This document shows positions 1 through 5,204 of a DNA stretch of 6,149 nucleotides, piece after piece. The stretch covers positions 1 through 6,149 of the forward strand of contig CAKTWY010000150.1 of the NCBI GenBank assembly GCA_934630445.1, read 5' to 3'. Made by a program: the position numbers and the translations under genes. The notes below the pieces were generated by a model. It was not told the DNA's origin. It worked only from the letters and a program-made list of their open reading frames with translations, and made no database searches. Every line of letters starts with the position of its first letter. Position 1 is the stretch's first letter. Source of the stretch: an uncultured Eubacteriales bacterium (GTDB taxonomy: Bacteria > Bacillota > Clostridia > Oscillospirales > Butyricicoccaceae).

Positions 1-162
1 CAGCACCTCGCGGTTGGCGCGCTTCAGGATGTTCTCCGTCGCCATAAGCTGGTTGGAGATGTCAATGCAGTAGCGGTCCTCTTCGATCATCCTGAGGATG
101 CCGTCAAGCTGACCGCGGGCCGTCTTCACCAGGCGCGATACCTGCGCCTTATCCGCCGTCAC
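1..162 (-). CDS. csoR: CsoR-family copper-sensing transcriptional repressor (3' end outside window)
   Basis: Only the first 54 codons are present; the gene continues beyond base 1. The translation matches the N-terminal half of the CsoR/RcnR/FrmR (DUF156) all-helical regulators: a basic first helix with RLVKTARGQLDGI (about residues 10-22), then RMIEEDRYCIDISNQ (28-42). Cys32 in the YCID motif corresponds to the first metal ligand of CsoR; the His and second Cys that would complete the Cu(I) site lie outside the window. The start is GTG, because AGGAG at 170-174 sits 7 nt upstream, within the last codons of copA, and no better start exists. The copA stop is 4 nt away, so the genes are co-transcribed and probably translationally coupled. 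A CsoR-like operator at the copA promoter implies autoregulation: the apo-protein would repress and Cu(I) would release it. Family assignment is firm; copper rather than nickel or formaldehyde is inferred from the operon. Confidence 0.92.
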   Translation of the reverse strand, partial: MTADKAQVSRLVKTARGQLDGILRMIEEDRYCIDISNQLMATENILKRANREVL

Positions 163-166
163 GGTT

Positions 167-395
167 CTACTCCTGCCCGATGGCGGTCACGGTATAGCCC
201 GCATCCGTCACGGCTTTTCTGAGCGCGTCGTCAGTGACATCCTTTGTGAGGGTGACCTGCGCGCGCTTGCCCGCAAGGTCGACGTGCGCCGTCACGCCGT
301 CAAGAGCGTTCAGCGCCGCTTCGACGCGGCCGGAGCAGTGCGCGCACATCATGCCTTCGATCATCATTGTCTTTTTCATCGTTTTTATCTCCTTT
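167..395 (-). other. CopZ-like domain of copA with its own Shine-Dalgarno and in-frame ATG (possible separate 70-aa chaperone)
   Basis: On the minus strand AAAGGAGAT (387-395) lies 9 nt (counted from AGGAG) before an ATG at 377-379 that is in frame with copA and encodes Met770. From that ATG the remaining 70 residues form a complete HMA fold: MKKTMMIEGM, Cu-binding CAHC (Cys781, Cys784), and the family-typical ending AVTDAGYTV. Free CopZ chaperones are about 68-70 residues long. The residues just before (about 756-769, containing GADHTIKEIKT) look like translated intergenic sequence rather than designed linker. I infer that ancestral copA and copZ genes fused by loss of the copA stop codon, and that internal initiation may still make free chaperone, which would carry copper to the pump or to CsoR. 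The site is visible; its use is untested. Confidence 0.5.
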
Positions 396-2686
396 ATCGT
401 ATGATCCGCTCCCTTTGCAGCGGGGCGGGGCCTGAAAAAGCGCAGGCGCAGAGCGTTTGTCACCACGCAGACCGAGCTTAAGCTCATCGCGGCAGCGGCG
501 AACATGGGGTTCAGCTTCCAGTCCAGCGCGAGGTAGAACACGCCCGCTGCAAGCGGGATGCCGAGCGTGTTGTAGATCAGCGCCCAGAAGAGGTTCTCCT
601 TGATATTGCGGATGACGGCGCGGCTGAGACGGACGAGCGTCGCAACGTCGCGCAGGTCGCTCTTCACCAGCACGACGTCCGCCGACTCGATGGCGATATC
701 CGTGCCCGCACCGATCGCAACGCCGACGTCGGCGCGCGCAAGGGCGGGCGCGTCGTTGATGCCGTCGCCCACCATGGCAACGCGCTTCCCCGCGTCCATG
801 AGCGCGCGCACGTGCAGCTCCTTCTCCTGGGGCATGACCTCGGCATGCACCTCCACGCCGCCGATACGCGCGGCGACGGCCTGGGCCGTGCGCCGGTTGT
901 CGCCGGTGAGGAGCACAACGTCAAGGCCCATGGCGCGCAGCTCGCCGATGGCGGCGGCGCTCGATTCCTTCACCGGGTCGCTCACGGCGATCACGCTGAA
1001 AACACCGGCTTCATCCGCGAAGAAGAGGGAGGTTTTCCCCTCCTGTGCCAGGCGTTCGGCATCGGCAAGCGCCGCTCCGGCGGAGAGGCTGTTTTCCTCC
1101 AGGAAGGCGGCGCTCCCCGCCCAGACGCGGCGTGTGCCGACCGTGGCGGCGACGCCCCGGCCCGGAACGGTTTGAAAATCCGCAACTTCTGGCGGTGCGA
1201 GATTCCTGCGCCCGCCCTCGGCCATGATCGCGCGGGCGAGCGGATGCTCGCTGCGCGCCTCCACGGCCAGGGCAAGTGAAAGCGCCTGCTCTTCGCGCAT
1301 GCCGCCGTACGTCAGAATGTCGGTAACGGCGGGGCGCCCCTCGGTGACAGTGCCGGTCTTGTCGAGCACGACGGTGTCGATGCTGTGCGCCGTTTCGAGC
1401 GCTTCGGCGGATTTGATGAGGATCCCCTCCTGCGCGCCGCGGCCTGTGCCGACCATAATCGCCGTCGGTGTGGCCAGTCCCAGCGCGCACGGGCAGGAGA
1501 TGACAAGCACGGAGATGCCGATGGAGAGCGCGAACTCAAACGGATACCCGAGCAGCAGCCACACCACAGTCGCCGCGACCGCGATCAGGATGACCGCCGG
1601 AACAAAGACGGAGCTGATTTTATCGGCCAGCTTTGCGATGGGGGCTTTGGAGGAGGCGGCCTCCTCCATCAGGCGGATGATCTGCGAAAGGGTCGTATCG
1701 TCTCCTACCTCGGTCGCACGCAGCTGGAGATAGCCCGAACGGCTGATGGTCGCGGCCGAAACGCGCGCGCCGGCGCTTTTTTCAACAGGGATGCTCTCGC
1801 CGGTAAGCGCGCTCTCATCCACCGCGGCCGTACCCTCAGTCACCACGCCGTCGACGGGGATGACGGCGCCGGATCTGACAACCACGATATCACCGACCAC
1901 GACGTCGGCAAGGCTGATCTCCGTCTCGACACCATCGCGCAGCACGAGCGCCGTCTGCGGGCGCAGCGCGACGAGTTTGGCGATCGCTTCAGAGGTTTTG
2001 CCCTTTGCGCGCGCCTCGAGGAACTTGCCAAGTGTGATGAGCGTGAGGATCATCGCCGCGGATTCAAAATAGAGATCCATCGCGTAGCGGTGCACGGTGT
2101 CCATATCGCCCCAGCCCAGACCCCAGCCGATACGGTAAATGGCGAACACGCCGAACACGAGCGCCGCCGACGAGCCGATGGCGATCAGAGAATCCATCGT
2201 CGGCGCGCCGCGAAAGAGCGTGCGGAAGCCGTTTATAAAAAATTTCCGGTTCAGATACGCGACCGGCAGCGCGAGCAGGAACTGCGTGAAGGCGAATGCA
2301 AGCGTATTCCTGTGGTCGAGGAAAAACGCCGGCAGCGGCCAGCCCATCATGTGGCCCATGGAGAGGTAGAACAGCGGAACGGTAAAGACGATCGACCAGA
2401 TGAGCCGCGTCTTCATCCCGCGCACCTCGTCCTGCGGCTGAGGGGCTGCCGCCTGCGCACGCGCGCCTCCGGACGACGCGACGGACGCGCCGTAGCCCGC
2501 ATGCTCGACCGCGGCGATCACGCCGGCGGAGCTGAGCGCGCGCTCATCATACGTGACCGTCATGGAGTTGGTCAGAAGGCTGACGGAAACATCCGCCACG
2601 CCCGCAAGCGCGCGCACATCTTTTTCCACATGTGCAGAGCACGCCGAACACGACATACCTGTGACGCTGAATGTTTGTTTTATCAT
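167..2686 (-). CDS. copA: Cu(I)-exporting P1B-type ATPase with N-terminal HMA and C-terminal CopZ-like domains
   Basis: This 839-residue inner-membrane pump exports Cu(I) using ATP. Domains in order: N-terminal HMA with GMSCSAC (Cys13, Cys16); transmembrane helices from about residue 93; actuator TGES (295-298); metal-channel CPC (398-400); phosphorylation DKTGT (442-446, Asp442); SEHP (479-482); TGDN (594-597); GDGINDAP (640-647). Y705-N706 and MSLSS (734-738) in the last two helices are the Cu(I)-type (P1B-1) signature, arguing against Zn or Cd. A second HMA with GMMCAHC (Cys781, Cys784) fills residues 770-839. A typical CopA would end near residue 755; the added segment is the size of a separate CopZ and carries its own ribosome binding site. 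The ATG start is 10 nt after a G-run (2697-2702), and the N-terminal sequence is typical for an HMA domain. It is first in an operon with csoR, behind a CsoR-type operator. Confidence 0.96.
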   Translation of the reverse strand: MIKQTFSVTGMSCSACSAHVEKDVRALAGVADVSVSLLTNSMTVTYDERALSSAGVIAAVEHAGYGASVASSGGARAQAAAPQPQDEVRGMKTRLIWSIVFTVPLFYLSMGHMMGWPLPAFFLDHRNTLAFAFTQFLLALPVAYLNRKFFINGFRTLFRGAPTMDSLIAIGSSAALVFGVFAIYRIGWGLGWGDMDTVHRYAMDLYFESAAMILTLITLGKFLEARAKGKTSEAIAKLVALRPQTALVLRDGVETEISLADVVVGDIVVVRSGAVIPVDGVVTEGTAAVDESALTGESIPVEKSAGARVSAATISRSGYLQLRATEVGDDTTLSQIIRLMEEAASSKAPIAKLADKISSVFVPAVILIAVAATVVWLLLGYPFEFALSIGISVLVISCPCALGLATPTAIMVGTGRGAQEGILIKSAEALETAHSIDTVVLDKTGTVTEGRPAVTDILTYGGMREEQALSLALAVEARSEHPLARAIMAEGGRRNLAPPEVADFQTVPGRGVAATVGTRRVWAGSAAFLEENSLSAGAALADAERLAQEGKTSLFFADEAGVFSVIAVSDPVKESSAAAIGELRAMGLDVVLLTGDNRRTAQAVAARIGGVEVHAEVMPQEKELHVRALMDAGKRVAMVGDGINDAPALARADVGVAIGAGTDIAIESADVVLVKSDLRDVATLVRLSRAVIRNIKENLFWALIYNTLGIPLAAGVFYLALDWKLNPMFAAAAMSLSSVCVVTNALRLRFFRPRPAAKGADHTIKEIKTMKKTMMIEGMMCAHCSGRVEAALNALDGVTAHVDLAGKRAQVTLTKDVTDDALRKAVTDAGYTVTAIGQE

Positions 2687-2717
2687 AAGAGCGTTTCCCC
2701 CCGTTTACAAGTTCATT

Positions 2718-2736
2718 ACCCACACCAGGTGGGGGT
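2718..2736 (-). promoter_or_regulatory. CsoR-type operator of the copA operon
   Basis: The 19-bp sequence ACCCACACCAGGTGGGGGT (plus strand) is an inverted repeat with a central A and only one mismatched pair (2722/2732). The pattern of C-runs facing G-runs resembles known CsoR operators upstream of copper export operons. It lies at or just downstream of the predicted transcription start (about 2738), so a bound repressor would block RNA polymerase. The presence of csoR in the same transcript supports the assignment. Confidence 0.8.
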
Positions 2737-2744
2737 GTGTATCC

Positions 2745-2774
2745 AGTATAGCATTTCTCTTTCAGTTTTGTCAA
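2745..2774 (-). promoter_or_regulatory. Sigma-A-type promoter of the copA-csoR operon
   Basis: Reading the minus strand, TTGACA (2769-2774) is followed after 18 bp by TATACT (2745-2750), preceded by TGC, which makes an extended -10. The predicted start is near 2738, giving a leader of about 50 nt before the copA ATG. A consensus promoter this strong fits a tightly repressed, inducible operon. Confidence 0.85.
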
Positions 2775-3036
2775 GCACGGTGAAGGTTATGCATCCGGCA
2801 AAATGCGCACGGCAGAGCCATATCCGTCAAGGCGGTTCGTTCTCTTTTTTGATCGGCGGAAAAACGTTCCAAAAGCAACCTGCCAATCATAACGCGGCGC
2901 TTTGAAAGGGAGAAAAGCGCTGCCCGCTCCGGCTCTTTCAGCCGGCTGAAAGAGCGTATGCCGGCTGATTTTATGGGAAAGACACGGCTGCTATCGCGCC
3001 TTTGTTCCGGAAGGCGTGCGGATGCGTTTTGCTGTG
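2775..3036. other. Non-coding stretch with several hairpins, no credible gene
   Basis: This stretch between the copA promoter and the rsmH terminator holds no ORF with recognisable protein character or a good ribosome binding site. It does contain closely spaced inverted repeats: GCGCTTT/AAAGCGC (2897-2903 with 2914-2920), a perfect 24-bp palindrome (2932-2955), and an 8-bp stem with one G-T pair (2995-3002 with 3011-3018). The hexamer CCGGCT occurs at 2929, 2942 and 2961. I see no clear promoter, and none of the hairpins is followed by a T-run, so it may be a structured spacer or a remnant. Confidence 0.5.
2932..2955. repeat. Perfect 24-bp palindrome
   Basis: The half-site GCTCTTTCAGCC is followed directly by its exact reverse complement, with no spacer and no mismatch; the central bases are GCCGGC. 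The nine bases GCCGGCTGA at 2941-2949 recur at 2960-2968. It has no T-run on either side, so it is not a standard terminator. It could be a protein-binding site or part of an extragenic repeat. Confidence 0.7.
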
Positions 3037-3079
3037 AAATAAAAAGCGCGCCGCAAGCGGTAAGATGCTTGCGGCGCGC
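3037..3079 (-). terminator. Intrinsic terminator of rsmH
   Basis: A perfect 13-bp GC-rich stem (3046-3058 with 3067-3079) closes an 8-nt loop. On the minus strand the stem is followed by TTTTTATTT (3037-3045), a classic Rho-independent signal. It begins about 70 nt after the rsmH stop codon. There is no T-run on the other side, so it acts in one direction and also insulates the copA promoter from rsmH transcription. Confidence 0.9.
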
Positions 3080-3148
3080 GGGGAAACAGGTCAAAACCGA
3101 GGGGAGGATACAGCGGTTTTTGGGGGCGGTCTAAATGATCGCTGCATG

Positions 3149-4198
3149 TTATGCTTTAATTGCCCAGCGCAGTTTCGTGCTTTTTGCACGGGCATTTTTT
3201 CGGCATTCTTCTTCCGACGGGCGTATCACAGCCCTGGCTGCTTCGCTGTAAATCCCCTCATTTTCAAGCTGTTTAAAGGACTTTTTAACAAGCCGGTCTT
3301 CTCCCGAATGAAAGGTCAAAACGGCGACTCTTCCCCCTGGATTTAAAATGCCCGGCAATTTTTCCAAAAATTCGTACAGCACTTCGAATTCATGGTTTAC
3401 ATCGATTCTGAGTGCCTGAAAAACTCTTTGACTCGATTTTTTGATCGCCATATCCCTATCTTTTTTCGGCAGGAACGTCAGCGCTTTTGCTATACGATCA
3501 TGCAGCTCCGTGGTCGTCGTGATCGACTCTCCCCGACTTAACTTTTTAAAAACTTCCTCTGCAATTTCATGGGCATACGGCTCGTCAGCGTTTTCAATAA
3601 GCATTCCCTCAAATTCATCCTTTGACAGCTCCTTTAACCGTTCAGACGCCGGGATCCCTTTTTCAGGATTTAAGCGCAAATCCAAGGGGCCTTCTTTTTT
3701 AAAGGTGAATCCTCTTTCGGGATTATCAATTTGCATGGATGAGCAGCCTAAATCAGCCAAAACAAAATCGAACTTGCCAACCTGCGCACACAATTCATCG
3801 ATTTGAGAAAAGTTGATCTGCTTTATTGTCAAAATATCTTCGCCAAACCCTTTTTCCCGCATTCTCTTTGTTGTTTTTTTGATTTCAATCGGGTCGATAT
3901 CAAGTGCATACAAATGCCCCTGGCCTTGAAGCTCCTTGAGCATGGCACTGCTGTGCCCGCCATAACCCAGGGTTGCATCCAATCCTTTTTGCCCTTTTTT
4001 GATCTGCAGAAAATCGATGATTTCCTGTACCATAATCGGGATATGCATTCCCGCCGGGGTATTCCCTTTTCCAATAATTTTATCCACAGTCTCTTTATAT
4101 TTCTCCGGATTCAGCTCCTTGTATTTTTCTTCAAAGCGTTTTGGATGTGTTCCGCTGTAACGCACTCTTCTTTTGTGTTCTTTTTTTCCTTGTTCCAT
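3149..4198 (-). CDS. rsmH: 16S rRNA (cytosine(1402)-N(4))-methyltransferase, long variant
   Basis: The 349-residue protein transfers a methyl group from S-adenosylmethionine to N4 of C1402 in the ribosomal decoding centre. Visible motifs: SAM-binding DATLGYGGHS (74-83) and LDIDP (99-103); ADLGCSSMQIDNPERGF (148-164); GPLDLRLN (170-177); FQALRIDVN (260-268); LTFHSGEDRLVK (294-305); and the C-terminal NARAKSTKLR (335-344). It exceeds the usual length of about 310 residues because of a basic N-terminal extension of about 50 residues (KKEHKRRVRYSGTHPK region), a trait of the second RsmH type found in Firmicutes. The ATG is supported by AAGGA 9 nt upstream (4208-4212). Unlike the classical gene it is not next to mraZ or ftsL; it has its own promoters and terminator. 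Sampled 60-base lines hold 24-30 GC, against 42 in a copA line, suggesting a different origin. Confidence 0.95.
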   Translation of the reverse strand: MEQGKKEHKRRVRYSGTHPKRFEEKYKELNPEKYKETVDKIIGKGNTPAGMHIPIMVQEIIDFLQIKKGQKGLDATLGYGGHSSAMLKELQGQGHLYALDIDPIEIKKTTKRMREKGFGEDILTIKQINFSQIDELCAQVGKFDFVLADLGCSSMQIDNPERGFTFKKEGPLDLRLNPEKGIPASERLKELSKDEFEGMLIENADEPYAHEIAEEVFKKLSRGESITTTTELHDRIAKALTFLPKKDRDMAIKKSSQRVFQALRIDVNHEFEVLYEFLEKLPGILNPGGRVAVLTFHSGEDRLVKKSFKQLENEGIYSEAARAVIRPSEEECRKNARAKSTKLRWAIKA

Positions 4199-4256
4199 TT
4201 ATATTCATCCTTTAAACTGCAGCATACTATAAAAATTCCAATCTGATATTGATCAT

Positions 4257-4286
4257 AGTATACCATCAGGTCATTAAAATGTGCAA
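4257..4286 (-). promoter_or_regulatory. Proximal promoter (P2) of rsmH
   Basis: On the minus strand TTGCAC (4281-4286) is followed after 18 bp by TATACT (4257-4262), giving a start near 4250 and a leader of about 50 nt. A 7-bp inverted repeat (4224-4230 with 4255-4261) overlaps its -10 box. It overlaps the distal promoter by one base. Confidence 0.6.
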
Positions 4287-4315
4287 TTATAATGCTTGCA
4301 TTTTTCTCCGGTCAA
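4286..4315 (-). promoter_or_regulatory. Distal promoter (P1) of rsmH
   Basis: On the minus strand TTGACC (4310-4315) is followed after 18 bp by a perfect TATAAT (4286-4291). This is the better match to consensus of the two rsmH promoters, with a predicted start near 4279. It lies downstream of the tRNA terminator, so rsmH is transcribed separately from the tRNA. Confidence 0.7.
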
Positions 4316-4387
4316 ACAAAAAGTTAACCCCGTCTCACCGATCTGCGTGTCAACGTTATCTTTGACGCGCTAAACGCCGTTCAGTGT

Positions 4388-4425
4388 GCAGAAAAGCCCC
4401 GCCACGCAATCCGCGTGGCGGGGCT
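4388..4425 (-). terminator. Intrinsic terminator of the tRNA-Arg gene
   Basis: A perfect 13-bp stem (4395-4407 with 4413-4425) with a 5-nt loop is followed on the minus strand by a short T-run (4392-4395). It starts 6 nt past the tRNA CCA end, the expected place for a single-gene tRNA transcript. The T-run is short, but the stem is very GC-rich. Confidence 0.85.
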
Positions 4426-4431
4426 GTCGGC

Positions 4432-4508
4432 TGGCACTCCCGGCGCGATTCGAACGCGCGACCTTCCGCTTAGGAGGCGGACGCTCTATCCTGCTGAGCT
4501 ACGGAAGC
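4432..4508 (-). tRNA. tRNA-Arg, anticodon CCT
   Basis: This 77-nt gene folds into a full cloverleaf: acceptor stem GCTTCCG with CGGGAGT, D arm GCTC/GAGC, anticodon stem TCCGC/GCGGA around loop CTCCTAA, and T arm GCGCG/CGCGC around TTCGAAT. The anticodon CCT is at 4472-4474 and reads the rare arginine codon AGG. The discriminator G and the CCA end are encoded. The acceptor stem includes two G-T wobbles (first and fourth pairs), which is slightly unusual but compatible with function. It has its own promoter and terminator. Confidence 0.95.
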
Positions 4509-4520
4509 AAATGCACAATT

Positions 4521-4549
4521 ATAATACTGTATCATCCCCCAAAAGTCAA
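4521..4549 (-). promoter_or_regulatory. Promoter of the tRNA-Arg gene
   Basis: On the minus strand TTGACT (4544-4549) is followed after 17 bp by TATTAT (4521-4526); an overlapping TATAAT (4518-4523) has a 20-bp spacing. Transcription would start within about 5-10 nt of the mature tRNA 5' end, typical for a single tRNA gene. Confidence 0.75.
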
Positions 4550-4618
4550 GCATGCAAAGGATCTCTCCCTTTTACCATTCAGACCGACGGGTGATGACTT
4601 CGCCAATTTTACTATGCG

Positions 4619-4647
4619 TTGATTGAAGCAGAAAAATATGATAAAGT
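4619..4647 (+). promoter_or_regulatory. Possible promoter of the small membrane protein gene
   Basis: TTGATT (4619-4624) and TAAAGT (4642-4647) are separated by 17 bp, about 40 bp ahead of the ATG at 4686. The match to consensus is moderate and the region is AT-rich, so chance agreement is possible. Confidence 0.4.
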
Positions 4648-4685
4648 AAATAAAAAGATAAACTGGAAGTTGTGAAGGTGCTGTG

Positions 4686-4898
4686 ATGAAGAGGAAGCTA
4701 CGCATAATCGCTCTTGTTATGTTTCTTGTTGCGATCGTGTTTGTTATATTTGCGATTGCCACAATGGATGTGCCTATTGTTATTCCGATTCCTCTGGGAG
4801 TGAGAAAGGTGATTTTCAAGATTTATCCTTGGATCACAATTGGAATTTTTATATTGTCATTTTTCGTGAAAGACAAGAACTTCAAAGATAATGGCTGA
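4686..4898 (+). CDS. Small two-helix membrane protein of unknown function
   Basis: The 70-residue product has a basic N-terminus (MKRKLR), a first hydrophobic helix at about residues 7-27 (IIALVMFLVAIVFVIFAIAT), a short loop with PIVIPIPLGVRK, a second helix at about 46-60 (YPWITIGIFILSFFV), and a charged tail KDKNFKDN. This points to a two-pass membrane protein with both ends on the cytoplasmic side. GAAGG (4674-4678) sits 7 nt before the ATG; a GTG one codon earlier is also possible. I do not recognise a family. Clear hydrophobic segmentation, a fitting ribosome binding site and a candidate promoter favour a real gene. It stands alone, opposite in direction to the tRNA, and shares the AT-rich composition of the rsmH region rather than that of the flanking genes. 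Confidence 0.65.
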   Translation: MKRKLRIIALVMFLVAIVFVIFAIATMDVPIVIPIPLGVRKVIFKIYPWITIGIFILSFFVKDKNFKDNG

Positions 4899-5102
4899 GA
4901 CAACTCCCGGTTTATCGAACAGTTGTTATCTGTGCATATGCCTCCTTTCGTTGCTTCGACGAAAGGAAATTATTTGTATGCCGAATCCCTCCAAAGGGTA
5001 AACGGGAGGCGTATCTGCCGTGATTTTCCGCCGACGAAGCGGCCGCGCAGCAAAGCGCACGGGCAAGATTCCTTTTTCGTTTACAAAAATGTAAAATATC
5101 CC
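4899..5102. other. Non-coding stretch with possible RNA structure and an inverted repeat
   Basis: No credible gene is seen here. An outer stem can form between 4936-4945 and 5005-5014 (10 pairs, one G-T). It encloses hairpins at 4946-4951/4959-4964 and 4987-4990/4995-4998. Alternatively 4944-4951 and 4959-4966 form a perfect 8-bp hairpin, which competes with the outer stem for bases 4944-4945. The hairpin lacks a T-run, so a terminator for the preceding gene is not evident. An inverted repeat at 5080-5095 sits just before the downstream promoter. Confidence 0.45.
5080..5095. promoter_or_regulatory. Inverted repeat TTTACA-N4-TGTAAA, candidate regulator site
   Basis: A perfect 6-bp inverted repeat around AAAA lies 7 bp upstream of the -35 box of the decarboxylase promoter, where activators commonly bind. 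The regulator is unknown, and the AT-rich sequence makes chance occurrence possible. Confidence 0.4.
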
Positions 5103-5131
5103 TTGCGCGTTTTGGTATTTGTCGCTATACT
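5103..5131 (+). promoter_or_regulatory. Promoter of the decarboxylase beta-subunit gene
   Basis: TTGCGC (5103-5108) and TATACT (5126-5131) are separated by 17 bp. The predicted start near 5138 gives a leader of about 65 nt before the chosen ATG. Confidence 0.7.
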
Positions 5132-5204
5132 ATAAAATGGAGGAGAAGGAAAAGTTTGTTTTCCGCTCCTGATGTCATTCAAACAGAAAGGACTGAGCGG
5201 AAAA

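Noticed and set aside
1385..2905. Long open frame of 506 codons on the plus strand opposite copA
   Set aside because: It is rich in Arg, His, Asp and Gly with no domain character, and runs antisense to a gene with every P-type ATPase motif; GC-rich coding DNA often gives such mirror frames.
2771..3094. Open frame of 107 codons on the minus strand between rsmH and copA
   Set aside because: It reads through the rsmH terminator stem, ends in the copA promoter, has no convincing ribosome binding site and shows no family resemblance.
3093..3120. Inverted repeat AAAACCG/CGGTTTT just after rsmH as a second terminator
   Set aside because: The stem is only 7 bp with a 14-nt loop and is much weaker than the terminator at 3037-3079.
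4432..4508. tRNA-Arg as an attachment site of an integrated element
   Set aside because: I found no second copy of the tRNA 3' end in the window and no integrase gene; the AT-rich neighbourhood alone is not enough.
4386..4622. Open frame of 78 codons on the plus strand
   Set aside because: It overlaps the tRNA terminator, the tRNA and its promoter in antisense.
4944..4966. 8-bp hairpin after the small membrane protein gene as its terminator
   Set aside because: The stem is perfect but is followed by AAATTATTTG rather than a T-run, so termination is not supported.
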